Assembly (NCBI GenBank): GCA_002238965.1
Contig: MPNJ01000004.1
Location: forward strand, 62,001-126,000
Direction: 5' to 3'
DNA from: Nitrospinae bacterium bin107
GTDB lineage: Bacteria > UBA8248
DNA: 64,000 nt
Shown here: piece after piece, positions 8,399 through 17,149 of the stretch
How positions within the stretch are numbered: position 1 is the first letter of the stretch
Layout of the letters: every line of letters starts with the position of its first letter
Notes under the pieces: generated by a model
Told to the model about the DNA's origin: nothing
Databases searched by the model: none
Seen by the model: only the letters and a program-made list of their open reading frames with translations
Program-made: the position numbers and the translations under genes

Positions 8399-9055
8399 AT
8401 GAACGAGCAACTTCCAACCACCCTGCCATCGAGCGGCCAGCCGACCTGGCTCAAAAAGATTTTCCAGGCGGGTCTCAGGCTCGCCTACGGCGGAGTCGAC
8501 GTCCAGGGCATGCAGAACGTGCCACCCGACGGCCCGCTGATCGTCGCCTCGAATCACAGAAGCTACCTCGACCCCATGATCCTCGCCTCCTTCCTGCCGA
8601 GGCGGGTGTACCACATGGCCAAGCGGGAATTGTTCCGCAATCCCCTGTTCGCGAAGCTCATCACCTACTACGGCGCCTTTCCCGTGGACAGGGAGGGGAC
8701 CGCGCGCGCCAGCACCTTCCGTATGGCGCGCACACTGCTGGGCTTAAACGGCGCGGTGGTGATTTTCCCCGAAGGCGGCATCGTGAATTCGACGGCCGAA
8801 GTGGAAGTGAAAGAAGGCGTCGCCACCCTCGCCGCCATGAGCCGCGCGCCCGTTCTTCCGGTCTATATCGCAGGGTCGAATACGCTCATCAGCCCAAGGG
8901 GAATCCTCGACCCCTGGCTCGTCATTCGCGTGGGCGAGGTCATCCCTCCGGCGCAAGGAAAGGGCCGGGAATACCGCAGGGTATTCGCCCAAAGCATCGT
9001 GGATGCGATCCTGAAGCTCGAGTCGGATTATCTGGCAGCAAAAAGAGGAAGCTAG
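8399..9055 (+). CDS. plsC: 1-acyl-sn-glycerol-3-phosphate acyltransferase (PlsC family)
   Basis: 218 residues. It has the acyltransferase box NHRSYLD (52-58, NHx4D), substrate motif FPEGG (123-127) and the surrounding PlsC layout (YHMAKRELFRNPLF, GAFPVDR). It acylates lysophosphatidate at the membrane in phospholipid synthesis. The ATG at 8399 gives the normal family length; an in-frame TTG at 8339 would add 20 unlikely residues. No strong ribosome-binding site is visible. It is 137 nt after the ClC gene and ends before a terminator hairpin. Confidence 0.85.
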   Translation: MNEQLPTTLPSSGQPTWLKKIFQAGLRLAYGGVDVQGMQNVPPDGPLIVASNHRSYLDPMILASFLPRRVYHMAKRELFRNPLFAKLITYYGAFPVDREGTARASTFRMARTLLGLNGAVVIFPEGGIVNSTAEVEVKEGVATLAAMSRAPVLPVYIAGSNTLISPRGILDPWLVIRVGEVIPPAQGKGREYRRVFAQSIVDAILKLESDYLAAKRGS

Positions 9056-9144
9056 AAACAGGGTGCCGGGGTGGATAACGCCTGGAGAGTATTCCGCCGT
9101 CATTTCGCAAAACAAGCGCATTTAGCCGAGCGCGGACAAAATAA

Positions 9145-9175
9145 AGCCCCGCCACCTGTACAGGGTGACGGGGCT
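9145..9175 (-). terminator. Rho-independent terminator between convergent plsC and porin genes
   Basis: A 12-bp stem (9145-9156 with 9164-9175, one C-A mismatch) and 7-nt loop. In the minus direction it is followed by TTATTTTG, giving the T-rich tail needed to terminate the porin transcript. It may act weakly for plsC as well. Confidence 0.7.
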
Positions 9176-9226
9176 ATGAAAGGCCCTTCAATTCAAACCG
9201 GGACTCTATGATTCTCGGACGAGCCC

Positions 9227-10540
9227 TTAGAAACTATACTGAAAGCCCAACTGCAGGCGCGTCGCGTCACCATCCTCGCCGCCGTTGGTTTCGCGCCTGC
9301 CTTGTATGATCTCCACGCCCGCCCGCATCTTGGGCGCGGGCGACCACCAGATGTTGGCGTGCACCGTTTGGAGCGACTGGCTGAGGTCCGGGTACACCGC
9401 TTTGGCGGCATCTTCGAAATCGTTCTCCACCCAACCATAATACAGGCCCGAACTCACGGAACTGCTCCAGTTGTGCGTGACGCCGACGAAACCGCCCATG
9501 GAGTCGAGCGCTTCCAGTTCATTGTTCGCGCTCAGGATGGCGGCGCCGGGTGATCCCAGCATGGATTTGTCCAACCCGCCTTGGCCGACGTTGAACGTAC
9601 CCCACAGGCGGGTGTTCTTGCCCAGACCGAAGTTCGCGCCGAGATGGAGGGCACTGATAGTGAGGCTTTCTTCAACTGCGCCTTGTTCGTAAAGAACCTG
9701 CCCCACCAAACCCGACACGTTAATGGCGCCCCAACTCGTTTTCATTCGCAGAGCCGCCACAAAGTTCGGAACCCGCTCTTGAGAGGACGTGCTTCCGCCG
9801 GCCATCAAGATTGTCGGGGCATTGGGATCTTCCAGCGCCACCTGGGCAGTAAGGTCCTTCCCCATCGCCTGAGAGTAGCGCACCTGGGGCCGACGTATGG
9901 TAATCACGCCCACCGGCCCTTCGAAGTCAATCGTGTCGGCGTAGGTGTTCTCATCCATCAATGTCGACCAGGTCTGTCCCGCCAGCACTCCGCCCAAAGT
10001 GGCGTAGGCATGACGCAGACGAAGTGCATTGCCGCCGCCATAGAAATCGGTCTCGATCCGGGTCTTGAGGTTGCCCATTTTCGTCGGCGTCAGGCTGTCG
10101 AAGCGCAGGCGCGTCTGCCTGGCGTGCAGGGAGGTTTTGCGCTGACCGCTGTCATCGCCCTCCAGGAGGATGCCGCTCGCGCCGCCTCCCCAGTCATAGC
10201 CGAAAAAGGAATCGCCCAGATCCTGGTCGAGGTCGTAGATCGCATCGAGCTTGACGTAGCCGCTGAAGGAAACCGATGTGTTGCTCCCCGGCATCTTCCA
10301 GGAGCCCGGAAAATCGCCGGTAGCCACCGCCTTTTTCTGGGCGGCTTCCTGCGCGGCCATCATATCGGCCTTCATTTTCTTTTCTCGTGCTTCGAGCGCT
10401 TCGAGACGGTTCATAAGCGCCTTGATCTGCGACTTGAGATCGTCTATCTCGCCTCCGGCAGCCGGTGCGACGAACAACGCCAAGGCTGTCACACATCCAA
10501 GAAGCGCCAGGCCGAAACGATTCGTCCGTTTTCTCTTCAT
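9227..10540 (-). CDS. DcaP-type outer-membrane porin
   Basis: 437 residues from the ATG at 10540 (MKRKRTNRFGLALLG); an upstream ATG at 10570 would add ten unlikely residues before the signal peptide. Signal peptide of about 30 residues ending near VAPAAG, then a coiled-coil segment (EIDDLKSQIKALMNRLEAL) and a beta-barrel opening with SGYVKLDAIYDLDQDLG, typical of DcaP trimeric porins. The last residues LQLGFQYSF end in aromatic Phe, the BAM recognition signal. It forms a passive channel for small, often dicarboxylate-type, solutes. Single gene with its own terminator. Evidence that the cell has an outer membrane. Confidence 0.85.
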   Translation of the reverse strand: MKRKRTNRFGLALLGCVTALALFVAPAAGGEIDDLKSQIKALMNRLEALEAREKKMKADMMAAQEAAQKKAVATGDFPGSWKMPGSNTSVSFSGYVKLDAIYDLDQDLGDSFFGYDWGGGASGILLEGDDSGQRKTSLHARQTRLRFDSLTPTKMGNLKTRIETDFYGGGNALRLRHAYATLGGVLAGQTWSTLMDENTYADTIDFEGPVGVITIRRPQVRYSQAMGKDLTAQVALEDPNAPTILMAGGSTSSQERVPNFVAALRMKTSWGAINVSGLVGQVLYEQGAVEESLTISALHLGANFGLGKNTRLWGTFNVGQGGLDKSMLGSPGAAILSANNELEALDSMGGFVGVTHNWSSSVSSGLYYGWVENDFEDAAKAVYPDLSQSLQTVHANIWWSPAPKMRAGVEIIQGRRETNGGEDGDATRLQLGFQYSF

Positions 10541-10791
10541 ATCTCTGTCCCCCCGTGAGAAGTTCGGCAAAAAGTACGCTGCACATGAAGAGGTGGTTGC
10601 ATGAACAACGACCTCTTCCAGATTTATGTCTCCCCTGCAGAGCGAACAATCGGTCGGATGTCTCGCTCATCCTCGCTAAAGCATATGAATTCCCACTTCC
10701 TGCTCTTCAGAATATCGTATGTACACCTACTACGTTTCCATGGTGTTACATGGACTCCGAAAATACAAGAAAAAAGAACGAAGCCGGAAAG

Positions 10792-11658
10792 TCAGGACGC
10801 GCCCAACGCTTTCAGGATGGTTCTGCGGACCAGGACAGGCGTCACCTGCCGTCTGTAGTCGCCGCTCGCGCGGATGTCGGTCAAGGGATCGAGGTCATCG
10901 AGCGCCTCAGCGAGCACGGCGTCGATGTTCTCCTGGTTGAGTTTCTTGCCCTGGAGACCCTCTTCCACCGCTGTGAGGCGCCTGAATACGGCTTCCACGC
11001 CGCCCAGACCGATTCTCACCTCTTTTGCCGTCTTGCCGTCTTCTCCGGTAAGCACCGCGGTGGAAACGGATACGCAGGGCTTGTCCTCTTTCGAGCGCGT
11101 GGTGAAGCGCGTACACGCCGTCCGGAATCCATCAGGCAGCGGGTCGACCTCGATGGAGCACAGCAACTCGTCCTCATCCAGGGCGCATTCGTAGTATCCC
11201 GTCCAGAACTCCGTTGCGGGAATCACACGTTCCGTTCCGTCCGCCTTCCTGGTGTTCATCCGAGCCTCGAGGGCCAGAAAGGCGCCAGGCGGATCCGAGG
11301 CCGGTTCGGCAAAGCACAGGTTGCCGCCTACGGTCCCCTGGTTCCGGATGCGTATCGTCGCCACGTTGTGAAAAATTTCTCCGAGCAGCGGGAAGCGCTC
11401 CTGCACGAGGGGGGAAGTCTCGATCTTGCGGTGCACCGTCTTCGCCCCGATTCGGACGCCGCCGTTTTCAGCCTCTTCGATGAAATCCAGATCGTTCGCT
11501 CCAGCGATGTCGATCAACACGTCTGGTTCGTACACGCCCGATTTCATGAGAATCGAGAGGGCGACGCCGCCGGCGAACACTTTCCCGTCGTCGCCATGCT
11601 CCTTCATGGCGGCGAGCGTTTCCTCCGCGCTGTTCGCGGGTAGATGCCGAAAAGCCAT
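10792..11658 (-). CDS. Molybdenum hydroxylase FAD-binding subunit (CoxM/XdhB-like)
   Basis: 288 residues. It has the FAD-binding AGGVALSILMK near residue 30, the second FAD loop IRNQGTVGGNLCFAEPASDPP near 105-125, and a C-terminal CODH-type domain. It carries electrons in an aldehyde/CO/xanthine dehydrogenase complex. It lies 20 nt downstream of the Mo-subunit gene and was probably co-transcribed with it. No [2Fe-2S] subunit gene adjoins the pair. The actual substrate is unknown. Confidence 0.85.
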   Translation of the reverse strand: MAFRHLPANSAEETLAAMKEHGDDGKVFAGGVALSILMKSGVYEPDVLIDIAGANDLDFIEEAENGGVRIGAKTVHRKIETSPLVQERFPLLGEIFHNVATIRIRNQGTVGGNLCFAEPASDPPGAFLALEARMNTRKADGTERVIPATEFWTGYYECALDEDELLCSIEVDPLPDGFRTACTRFTTRSKEDKPCVSVSTAVLTGEDGKTAKEVRIGLGGVEAVFRRLTAVEEGLQGKKLNQENIDAVLAEALDDLDPLTDIRASGDYRRQVTPVLVRRTILKALGAS

Positions 11659-11678
11659 TTTTCTCTCCCCTCTCCTCG

Positions 11679-13964
11679 TTATTCGCCGTTTTTCTCGTTC
11701 AACGCGGCCAGCACCTTTTCCGGCGTAATCGGCAGCGACGTGATCCGTACGCCCACGGCGTCATAGATCGCGTTGCCGATTGCTGCCGAGGTGCCCAGTT
11801 GCGCCATCTCGCCCAACCCTTTCGCGCCAAAAGGCCCCGAGGGATTTTCCGTCTCGATGAGCACGGATTCGAGCTCGGGGACATCCTGTGTCGTAGGCAG
11901 TTTATAGTCGAGCCAGTTCGCGTTCACCGGCTGGCCGTCTTCGCACTCGAAATCCTCCATCATGGCGTAGCCCACGCCCATGACCGCGCCGCCGTCCAAC
12001 TGGCCCTGCGCGCCGGCCGGGTTCACGATGGTTCCGCAGTCGTTCGTGCTGATGACGCGCAACACCTCGAACGCGCCGGTTTCGGTGTCCACTTCCACCT
12101 CCGCCACCTTGGCGCCGTAGGCGTAAGCGGCGGACCAGTTTCCATAGCCCGTCACGGGGTCGGGCGTCTCGCTCGGCGAGTCGTAAGAAGACGCCGTATA
12201 GACGGCCTCGCTGCCCTCTTTTTCATATAACTTCATGTAGGCTTCGCTGTGGGTCACCTGCCGCTCGGGCGAGCTGGAGACGTAAATTTTACCATCGCGC
12301 GCGTCGAGGTCGTTCGGGTCGCACTCGAGCAGTTCCGCCGCGCCCTTGAAGAGCATGTTCTTCGCCTGGACCGACGCCAGGCGCGTGGCCTCGCCATCGA
12401 TGGTTGTCGTGCGGCTTCCGCGCACGCCCCATCCGTAGGGATTCACCGCGGTATCGCCGTTGATGATCCGCACGTCCTCCACGCGAATGCCAATCGCTTC
12501 GGCGCAAATCTGCGCGAGCGTGGTGTCCGAGCCGTTGCCCATCTCGATGGTGCCCGAGAGCAACTGCACGGTGCCGTCCTTGTTCATCTTGATGAACGCG
12601 CCCGCCGTTTCCGGCCCCATCGCGCGCGCGCCGGTGAAATGGACCGCCGCCGCCAGCCCGAAGCCGCGCTTTTTCCCGTTGCTGCTCGGCTTTTTCTCGC
12701 GCCAGGGCACGCGCTTGACCGCCTCTTCCACACATTCGGAAACGCCGCAACTGGTAATCTTGGCCCCGATGATGGTGGTGTCGCCCTTCCTCACGAAATT
12801 CTTGATGCGAAACTCCGCCGGGTCCATGCCGATTTCTTCGGCGTGTTTCTCCATGGCGAGTTCCGAACCGAACGCATAGCCGGCGTTGCCGATTCCGCGC
12901 ATCGCGCCGCCGGGCGGCACGTTCGTGCAGACGACGTCGGCGTGGTGGCGATAGGCCTTGTAGTTGTAGATGCTCCCGCCCATGTGCGCCGTGATGCCGC
13001 CGACAGCCGGGCTGTAATCCGAATAGCCGCCGTTTTCCACCACCATCTGGGTGTCGCGCGCGAGCAGCATGCCGTCCTTGTCGGTGGCGATGCGCCAGAC
13101 GTGGAACTGCTTCGTCCGGTGCGTGCCGAGGAGAAACTCCTCTTCCCGCGTGTAGTAGAATTTCACGGGGAGGTCCAGCTTTTTCGCCGCGATGATGGAG
13201 AGGAAATCGATGTTGAACTTGCTCGTCGCCTTTCCGCCGAAACCCCCGCCCACGTAATTCGTGACAACACGAATCTGGGCTTCCGGAATCTTCAGCAGTT
13301 TGGAGAAATACTGGCTGGAAAGACTCGGGCATTGCGAGGAGTTGTATACGGTTACGTCGCCCTTCTGCGACCACTCGGCGATGGAGACGTGCGCCTCCAA
13401 AGAGCCGTGCATCTGGCGTGAGGAGGAAGTGGCCAACTCGCTCACGTGGTGGGCTTCGTCGAACATGCGGTCCACGTCGCCGAATTCCATGTGCTTGGTG
13501 AAGGCGATGTTGTCCGGGTACCTGTCATGGATGACAGGGGCGCCCTCTTGCATCGCCTCGCGCGGATCGAAGACGGCGGGAAGATCCTCGTAGTCGACGT
13601 CGATCAAATCGAGTGCTTCTTTCGCGATATCTTCAGATGTCGCCACGACGGCCGCCACCGAATCACCCACGTGACGCACCTTGTCAGAGGCGAGCGGACG
13701 CTGATCGTAGCAAACGGGTACGACACCCCACTCCACCCCCTCCGGGATGTCCTTGGCCGTCATCACGAGCTTGACGCCGGGGAGCCTCTCCGCGCGGCTG
13801 GTGTCGATGTTCTTGATTCTCGCGTGCGGCAGGGGACTCCCCAGCAGCCTCCCGTGGAGCATTTTGGGCAACTGAAGGTCCAGGGTGAACATGGCCCGGC
13901 CCGTCACCTTCTCCGGCCCGTCGACGCGAGGCACGCTTTTCCCGATGTATGAGAGTTCAGCCAT
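11679..13964 (-). CDS. Molybdenum hydroxylase Mo-binding subunit (CoxL/XdhC-like)
   Basis: 761 residues from MAELSYIGKS (ATG 13964; a codon 4 upstream is also possible). It has an N-terminal aldehyde oxidase a/b hammerhead (KVTGRAMFTLDLQLPKMLHG) followed by the Mo-cofactor domain with YVGGGFGGK, GAMRGIGNAGYAFG, and GPFGAKGLGE near the C-terminus containing the proposed catalytic Glu. The CO-dehydrogenase-specific active-site loop with S-selanyl Cys is not apparent, so an aldehyde, aromatic or purine substrate is more likely than CO. First gene of a two-gene unit with the FAD subunit. Confidence 0.85.
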   Translation of the reverse strand: MAELSYIGKSVPRVDGPEKVTGRAMFTLDLQLPKMLHGRLLGSPLPHARIKNIDTSRAERLPGVKLVMTAKDIPEGVEWGVVPVCYDQRPLASDKVRHVGDSVAAVVATSEDIAKEALDLIDVDYEDLPAVFDPREAMQEGAPVIHDRYPDNIAFTKHMEFGDVDRMFDEAHHVSELATSSSRQMHGSLEAHVSIAEWSQKGDVTVYNSSQCPSLSSQYFSKLLKIPEAQIRVVTNYVGGGFGGKATSKFNIDFLSIIAAKKLDLPVKFYYTREEEFLLGTHRTKQFHVWRIATDKDGMLLARDTQMVVENGGYSDYSPAVGGITAHMGGSIYNYKAYRHHADVVCTNVPPGGAMRGIGNAGYAFGSELAMEKHAEEIGMDPAEFRIKNFVRKGDTTIIGAKITSCGVSECVEEAVKRVPWREKKPSSNGKKRGFGLAAAVHFTGARAMGPETAGAFIKMNKDGTVQLLSGTIEMGNGSDTTLAQICAEAIGIRVEDVRIINGDTAVNPYGWGVRGSRTTTIDGEATRLASVQAKNMLFKGAAELLECDPNDLDARDGKIYVSSSPERQVTHSEAYMKLYEKEGSEAVYTASSYDSPSETPDPVTGYGNWSAAYAYGAKVAEVEVDTETGAFEVLRVISTNDCGTIVNPAGAQGQLDGGAVMGVGYAMMEDFECEDGQPVNANWLDYKLPTTQDVPELESVLIETENPSGPFGAKGLGEMAQLGTSAAIGNAIYDAVGVRITSLPITPEKVLAALNEKNGE

Positions 13965-14012
13965 AACTACCTCCACTCGTTCGCGGCATCGAAACGCATA
14001 CCGCAGGGCGTT

Positions 14013-14040
14013 TTTATATTCTCAATCCTTTACATGATAA
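14013..14040 (-). promoter_or_regulatory. Possible promoter of the molybdenum hydroxylase genes
   Basis: On the minus strand TTATCA (14035-14040) and TATAAA (14013-14018) are separated by 16 nt, leaving a leader of about 40 nt to the ATG at 13964. The remainder of 13965-14314 is the divergent upstream region of the SDR gene, which has GGAG about 9 nt before its ATG. I see no other feature in it. Confidence 0.35.
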
Positions 14041-14314
14041 TTGGATAGGTATGCTGCTTCGAGCACATCGCAATCCCTTCGGGACCCGATAGAATTCGAT
14101 GGTGTTTCGCTTGCATTCGATGAAACTATCATAACAACTCAAGGAGCAAAATAAAACCCCCAAAAATCGGCGCATGAGCGCCCCTTTCGGCATTTCAGGA
14201 AATGGCGGCCTTCCACTTTCTCCTCTCCGTTTTGTGGTGTATCATCCGCCGTTACGAGAAGCTCAAGACTGATATTCCGTTCATCCCCAAACACCAGGAC
14301 TGGAGTAACGCAAT

Positions 14315-15061
14315 ATGCCCATTCGTTTTGATTTTCAGGGCCGCAAGGTCATCCTCACGGGCGCGGCGGGCGCGATGGGAAGCCGTATTCTGCAGGGATA
14401 CATCGAGTCCGGCGCCAGGGTTTTCGCCACCGACAGGGAAGGCGCGGCTTTCGACGCGATCGAAGGCCCATCCGATCAGCTCTTCAAGCTCCCCTGCGAC
14501 CTGGCCGACGTAGACGCCATCCGCACCACCATGCGCGCGGCTCTCGAATGGCTGGGCGGCTGCGACGTGCTGGCGAACGTGGCCGGCTACATGCCGATTC
14601 GCCCGCCGCTCGAACTCGAAGAAGAGGACTGGAACGTCGTCCTGAACGTGAACCTGCTGGCGCCTTATTTCTGCATCCAGGAGACCATCGAGGCGCTCAA
14701 GGCCTCGGGCACGGGGCGCATCGTCAGCTTCGCGTCCATCGCGGGGAAAATGGGTGGCATCGGCCCGAACCTCACCTACTCCGCCGCCAAGGCGGGCCTG
14801 CTCGCCATGACGTTCAACCTCGCGCGCGAACTCGCCAAGACGGGCGTGACGATAAACACCATACAGCCGGGACCCGCCGATACGGGCCTTCACTTCCAGT
14901 CCCCGCCCGATATGCTCGTGAACGCCGCGAACGCCCATCCGATGGGCAGGCTCACCACGCCGGAAGACGTTTGGCACACCGTCTTGTTCCTCTCAAGCGA
15001 GGAGGCAGCCCACATCAACGGCGAAGCTGTGGACGTGAACGGCGGCTTCTGGACGGATTAG
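14315..15061 (+). CDS. SDR family oxidoreductase
   Basis: 248 residues. The cofactor loop is TGAAGAMG (15-22) instead of TGxxxGIG; NVAG replaces NNAG; the catalytic Ser141, Tyr155 and Lys159 (YSAAK) are intact, as is the C-terminal VDVNGGFW. An active NAD(P)-dependent dehydrogenase is expected. It is 16 nt upstream of the Sec-rhodanese gene and probably in one operon with it and the ABC importer that follows. Confidence 0.85.
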   Translation: MPIRFDFQGRKVILTGAAGAMGSRILQGYIESGARVFATDREGAAFDAIEGPSDQLFKLPCDLADVDAIRTTMRAALEWLGGCDVLANVAGYMPIRPPLELEEEDWNVVLNVNLLAPYFCIQETIEALKASGTGRIVSFASIAGKMGGIGPNLTYSAAKAGLLAMTFNLARELAKTGVTINTIQPGPADTGLHFQSPPDMLVNAANAHPMGRLTTPEDVWHTVLFLSSEEAAHINGEAVDVNGGFWTD

Positions 15062-15077
15062 CCCGAAGGAGAACACC

Positions 15078-15914
15078 ATGTCGAGCGATAACCCGAAAGC
15101 CTATGCGAATCCCGACCTGCTCTGGTCGGCCCAACAACTCAAAGAGCGCATGGACGACCCGAATTTAAGAATCATCGACACGCGCCCCGGCGAGCGCTAC
15201 ACAATGGGCCACATCCCCGGCGCGCGGCATTTCGACGTCTACGGCGTGAACAGCGACGACTCGGACGAGGCGCCGCTTAAGAATTTTTTCTCCATGTGGG
15301 CGTTCCTGCTGGGAAACCGGGGGGTATCGTTCGAGAACACCATCGTCTTCTACGACGATTTCGTCGGCAACACGAGCGTGCGCGGCTTCTGGATGCTGGA
15401 GCTTTTCGGCCACAAGGACGTCCACGTGCTGGACGGCGGCTACGGCGCATGGGAGCGGGCGGGCTTCGAGACAACGCGCGACGCCGAAGTGCCCCGGGCG
15501 GCTTCTTTCCAGATGGCGTTCGAGCCGCACCGCCTCGCCACGCGTGAGGAGGTGCTGGCGGCCATCGAGGACGACAACCACATGCTCCTCGACACCCGCT
15601 CGATTGAGGAGTGGGAAGGACGGGGCAAGAGGGCCAAACGGGACGGAATCATCCCCAGCGCGGTCTGGCAGGAGTGGCTCCAGCATTTGACGCCCGAAGG
15701 GGAGATGAAACCCGCAAACGAGCTTCGCGCCCAATTCGAGGCCATCGGGGTCACGCCCGAGAAAGAAGTGACCGCCTACTGACAGACGGGCTACCGTGCG
15801 GCGCACGGTTATTTCGCTCTCAGGCTCCTGGATTATCCAATGGTAAAAAACTACATGAGCTCCTGGAAGGAATGGGGCAACCGGGAGGATACGCCCATCG
15901 TGCAGGCGCAATAG
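15078..15914 (+). CDS. Probable selenocysteine-containing sulfurtransferase (two-domain rhodanese), TGA = Sec235
   Basis: 278 residues if TGA at 15780-15782 is read as selenocysteine. The N-terminal non-catalytic rhodanese domain (IIDTRPGERYTMGHIPGARH) is followed by the catalytic domain (LLDTRSIEEWEG...IIPSAVWQEW). The active-site loop normally reads VTAYCxxGxRA; here it is VTAY-TGA-QTGYRAAHGYF, so the stop replaces exactly the nucleophilic Cys. The frame continues as clear rhodanese sequence (ALRLLDYPMVKNYMSSWKEW) to a TAG at 15912. A 7-bp hairpin with a GGC loop starts 11 nt after the TGA. AAGGAG precedes the ATG. Conventional calling ends it at 234 aa without a catalytic residue. Rhodanese-related selenoproteins have been reported from marine metagenomes (from memory). 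Alternative: a point nonsense mutation. Confidence 0.85.
15780..15809 (+). promoter_or_regulatory. Candidate bacterial SECIS element of the rhodanese gene
   Basis: TGA (15780-15782) is followed by a perfect 7-bp stem ACCGTGC (15793-15799) / GCACGGT (15803-15809) closing a 3-nt loop GGC (15800-15802). The loop begins 18 nt after the TGA and has G at its first two positions. Both features meet the bacterial SECIS rules as I remember them: apical loop about 16-37 nt from UGA, with a G among its first two bases. SelB would bind this in the mRNA. Confidence 0.75.
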
Positions 15915-16057
15915 GACAGACGAAAGCGGATACGCACATGGCGCTTGCATCTCAAAACAATAAAATGATCGATTCGAGTTACCGTCATAAAACTATCACG
16001 GCCACAACATCTTTTAGATGGCCATTTTCTATCATCATGGACTCTTGGAGGCTTATC

Positions 16058-17074
16058 ATGAAAAGCAATTCTGTTCGCATCATCCTGGGCGTCGCGTTCG
16101 TATACGCGCTCTCAGCGGCGGGACTCGCCTCGGCGGCGCCCACGCTCAAGCTCGGCGCGGCCAGCAACACCGGCGGCATGATCGTCTTCGTCGGCGTCGA
16201 CAAGGGTTTCTTCGCCAAAAACGGGCTGGACGGGAAAGTCGTCGTCCGCAACACGGGCGCACAGCTCACTAAATCCTTGAAGGCCGGACAGATCGACTTC
16301 GCGCCCGCCGCGTTCACCAACCTGCCGGCGGCGCTGGAGCGCGGCATCAAGGTGCGCGGCGTCGTGGGCTACGTCGGCGGCTCCTACAAGAAATCCACCA
16401 CGGATGAGATGGTGGGCATCGCCGTGCGTCCCGGAACGGGCGTCAAGAGCATCAAGGACTTGAAAGGCAAGAAAATCGGCGCGACCTTCGGCTCCACCGG
16501 CGACCTCTACCTCCGCACCCTGCTCGAGAGAAACGGCATCGGCGTGGGCGGCGTGCGCCGCATCAACGTGCGTCCGCCGAGCCTCGTCTCGCTGTTCGAT
16601 TCGGGCGGCGTGGACGCCATGGTGGCGTGGGAGCCCTACCTCACCCGCATGGTCGACAAGGTGAAGGGTTCTTCCATCGTGTCGCGCGGCGGCGACTACG
16701 TGTGCTTCTGCGCGGGCATGCACGGCGTGCCCGAGCGCGTCTACAAGGACAAGAAGGCGACCCAGGCGTTCGTGAACGGCATGTCCGAGGCGGCCGCTTA
16801 CGTGCGCGACCCCAAGAACATCGACGAGATCTCGAAAATCGGCGCGCGCTACGTGCGCGGCATGGACGCCGCCCTCATCAAGCGCACCATCAAGTGGTGG
16901 ACGTATGACACGCGTCTGGGCGAGAACACGCTCAAGGCCTTCAAATTCTCGGTGAAGCAGCTCATCGCCCAGAAGAAGATGAAGCGCCCCTACGACCCCA
17001 AGAAATACTTCGACTTCCAGTTCATCAACCGGACCATGAAGGAACACCCCGAGTGGTTCAAGGACCTCAATTAG
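16058..17074 (+). CDS. ABC transporter substrate-binding protein (NMT1/SsuA/TauA-like)
   Basis: 338 residues. The ATG at 16058 follows GGAGG (16047-16051) with 6 nt spacing, deciding the start within a longer frame. Signal peptide of about 27 residues (MKSNSVRIILGVAFVYALSA...), then the type-2 periplasmic fold typical of nitrate/sulfonate/taurine receptors: LGAASNTGGMIVFVGVDKGFF, LKAGQIDFAPAAFTNLPAAL, VDAMVAWEPYLTRM. It delivers a small anion or sulfonate-like ligand to the permeases downstream. The nearby sulfurtransferase hints at a sulfur compound, but that is inference. Confidence 0.85.
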   Translation: MKSNSVRIILGVAFVYALSAAGLASAAPTLKLGAASNTGGMIVFVGVDKGFFAKNGLDGKVVVRNTGAQLTKSLKAGQIDFAPAAFTNLPAALERGIKVRGVVGYVGGSYKKSTTDEMVGIAVRPGTGVKSIKDLKGKKIGATFGSTGDLYLRTLLERNGIGVGGVRRINVRPPSLVSLFDSGGVDAMVAWEPYLTRMVDKVKGSSIVSRGGDYVCFCAGMHGVPERVYKDKKATQAFVNGMSEAAAYVRDPKNIDEISKIGARYVRGMDAALIKRTIKWWTYDTRLGENTLKAFKFSVKQLIAQKKMKRPYDPKKYFDFQFINRTMKEHPEWFKDLN

Positions 17075-17089
17075 TCGGAACCGTCTGAC

Positions 17090-17123
17090 ATCCGCGCCCC
17101 GCGCTATTCGCCGGGGCGCGGAT
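17090..17123 (+). promoter_or_regulatory. Intra-operon GC-rich hairpin after the receptor gene
   Basis: A perfect 12-bp inverted repeat (17090-17101 with 17112-17123), 10-nt loop and no T tail, between the binding-protein and ATPase genes. Such hairpins protect the upstream mRNA or attenuate read-through so that receptor exceeds transporter. A similar one follows the TAXI receptor at 24880. Confidence 0.6.
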
Positions 17124-17149
17124 TGCGCTTGGAAAGGAAACGGTGAGAC

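Noticed and set aside
14202-14513. 103-codon plus-strand frame overlapping the SDR start at 14315
   Set aside because: It is out of frame with the SDR that carries all catalytic motifs and has its own Shine-Dalgarno.
15078-15782. Rhodanese as a truncated pseudogene ending at 15782
   Set aside because: The frame continues intact for 44 codons with family-specific sequence, the only stop is TGA at the catalytic Cys codon, and a SECIS-like hairpin follows; a random nonsense mutation would not be expected to meet all three.
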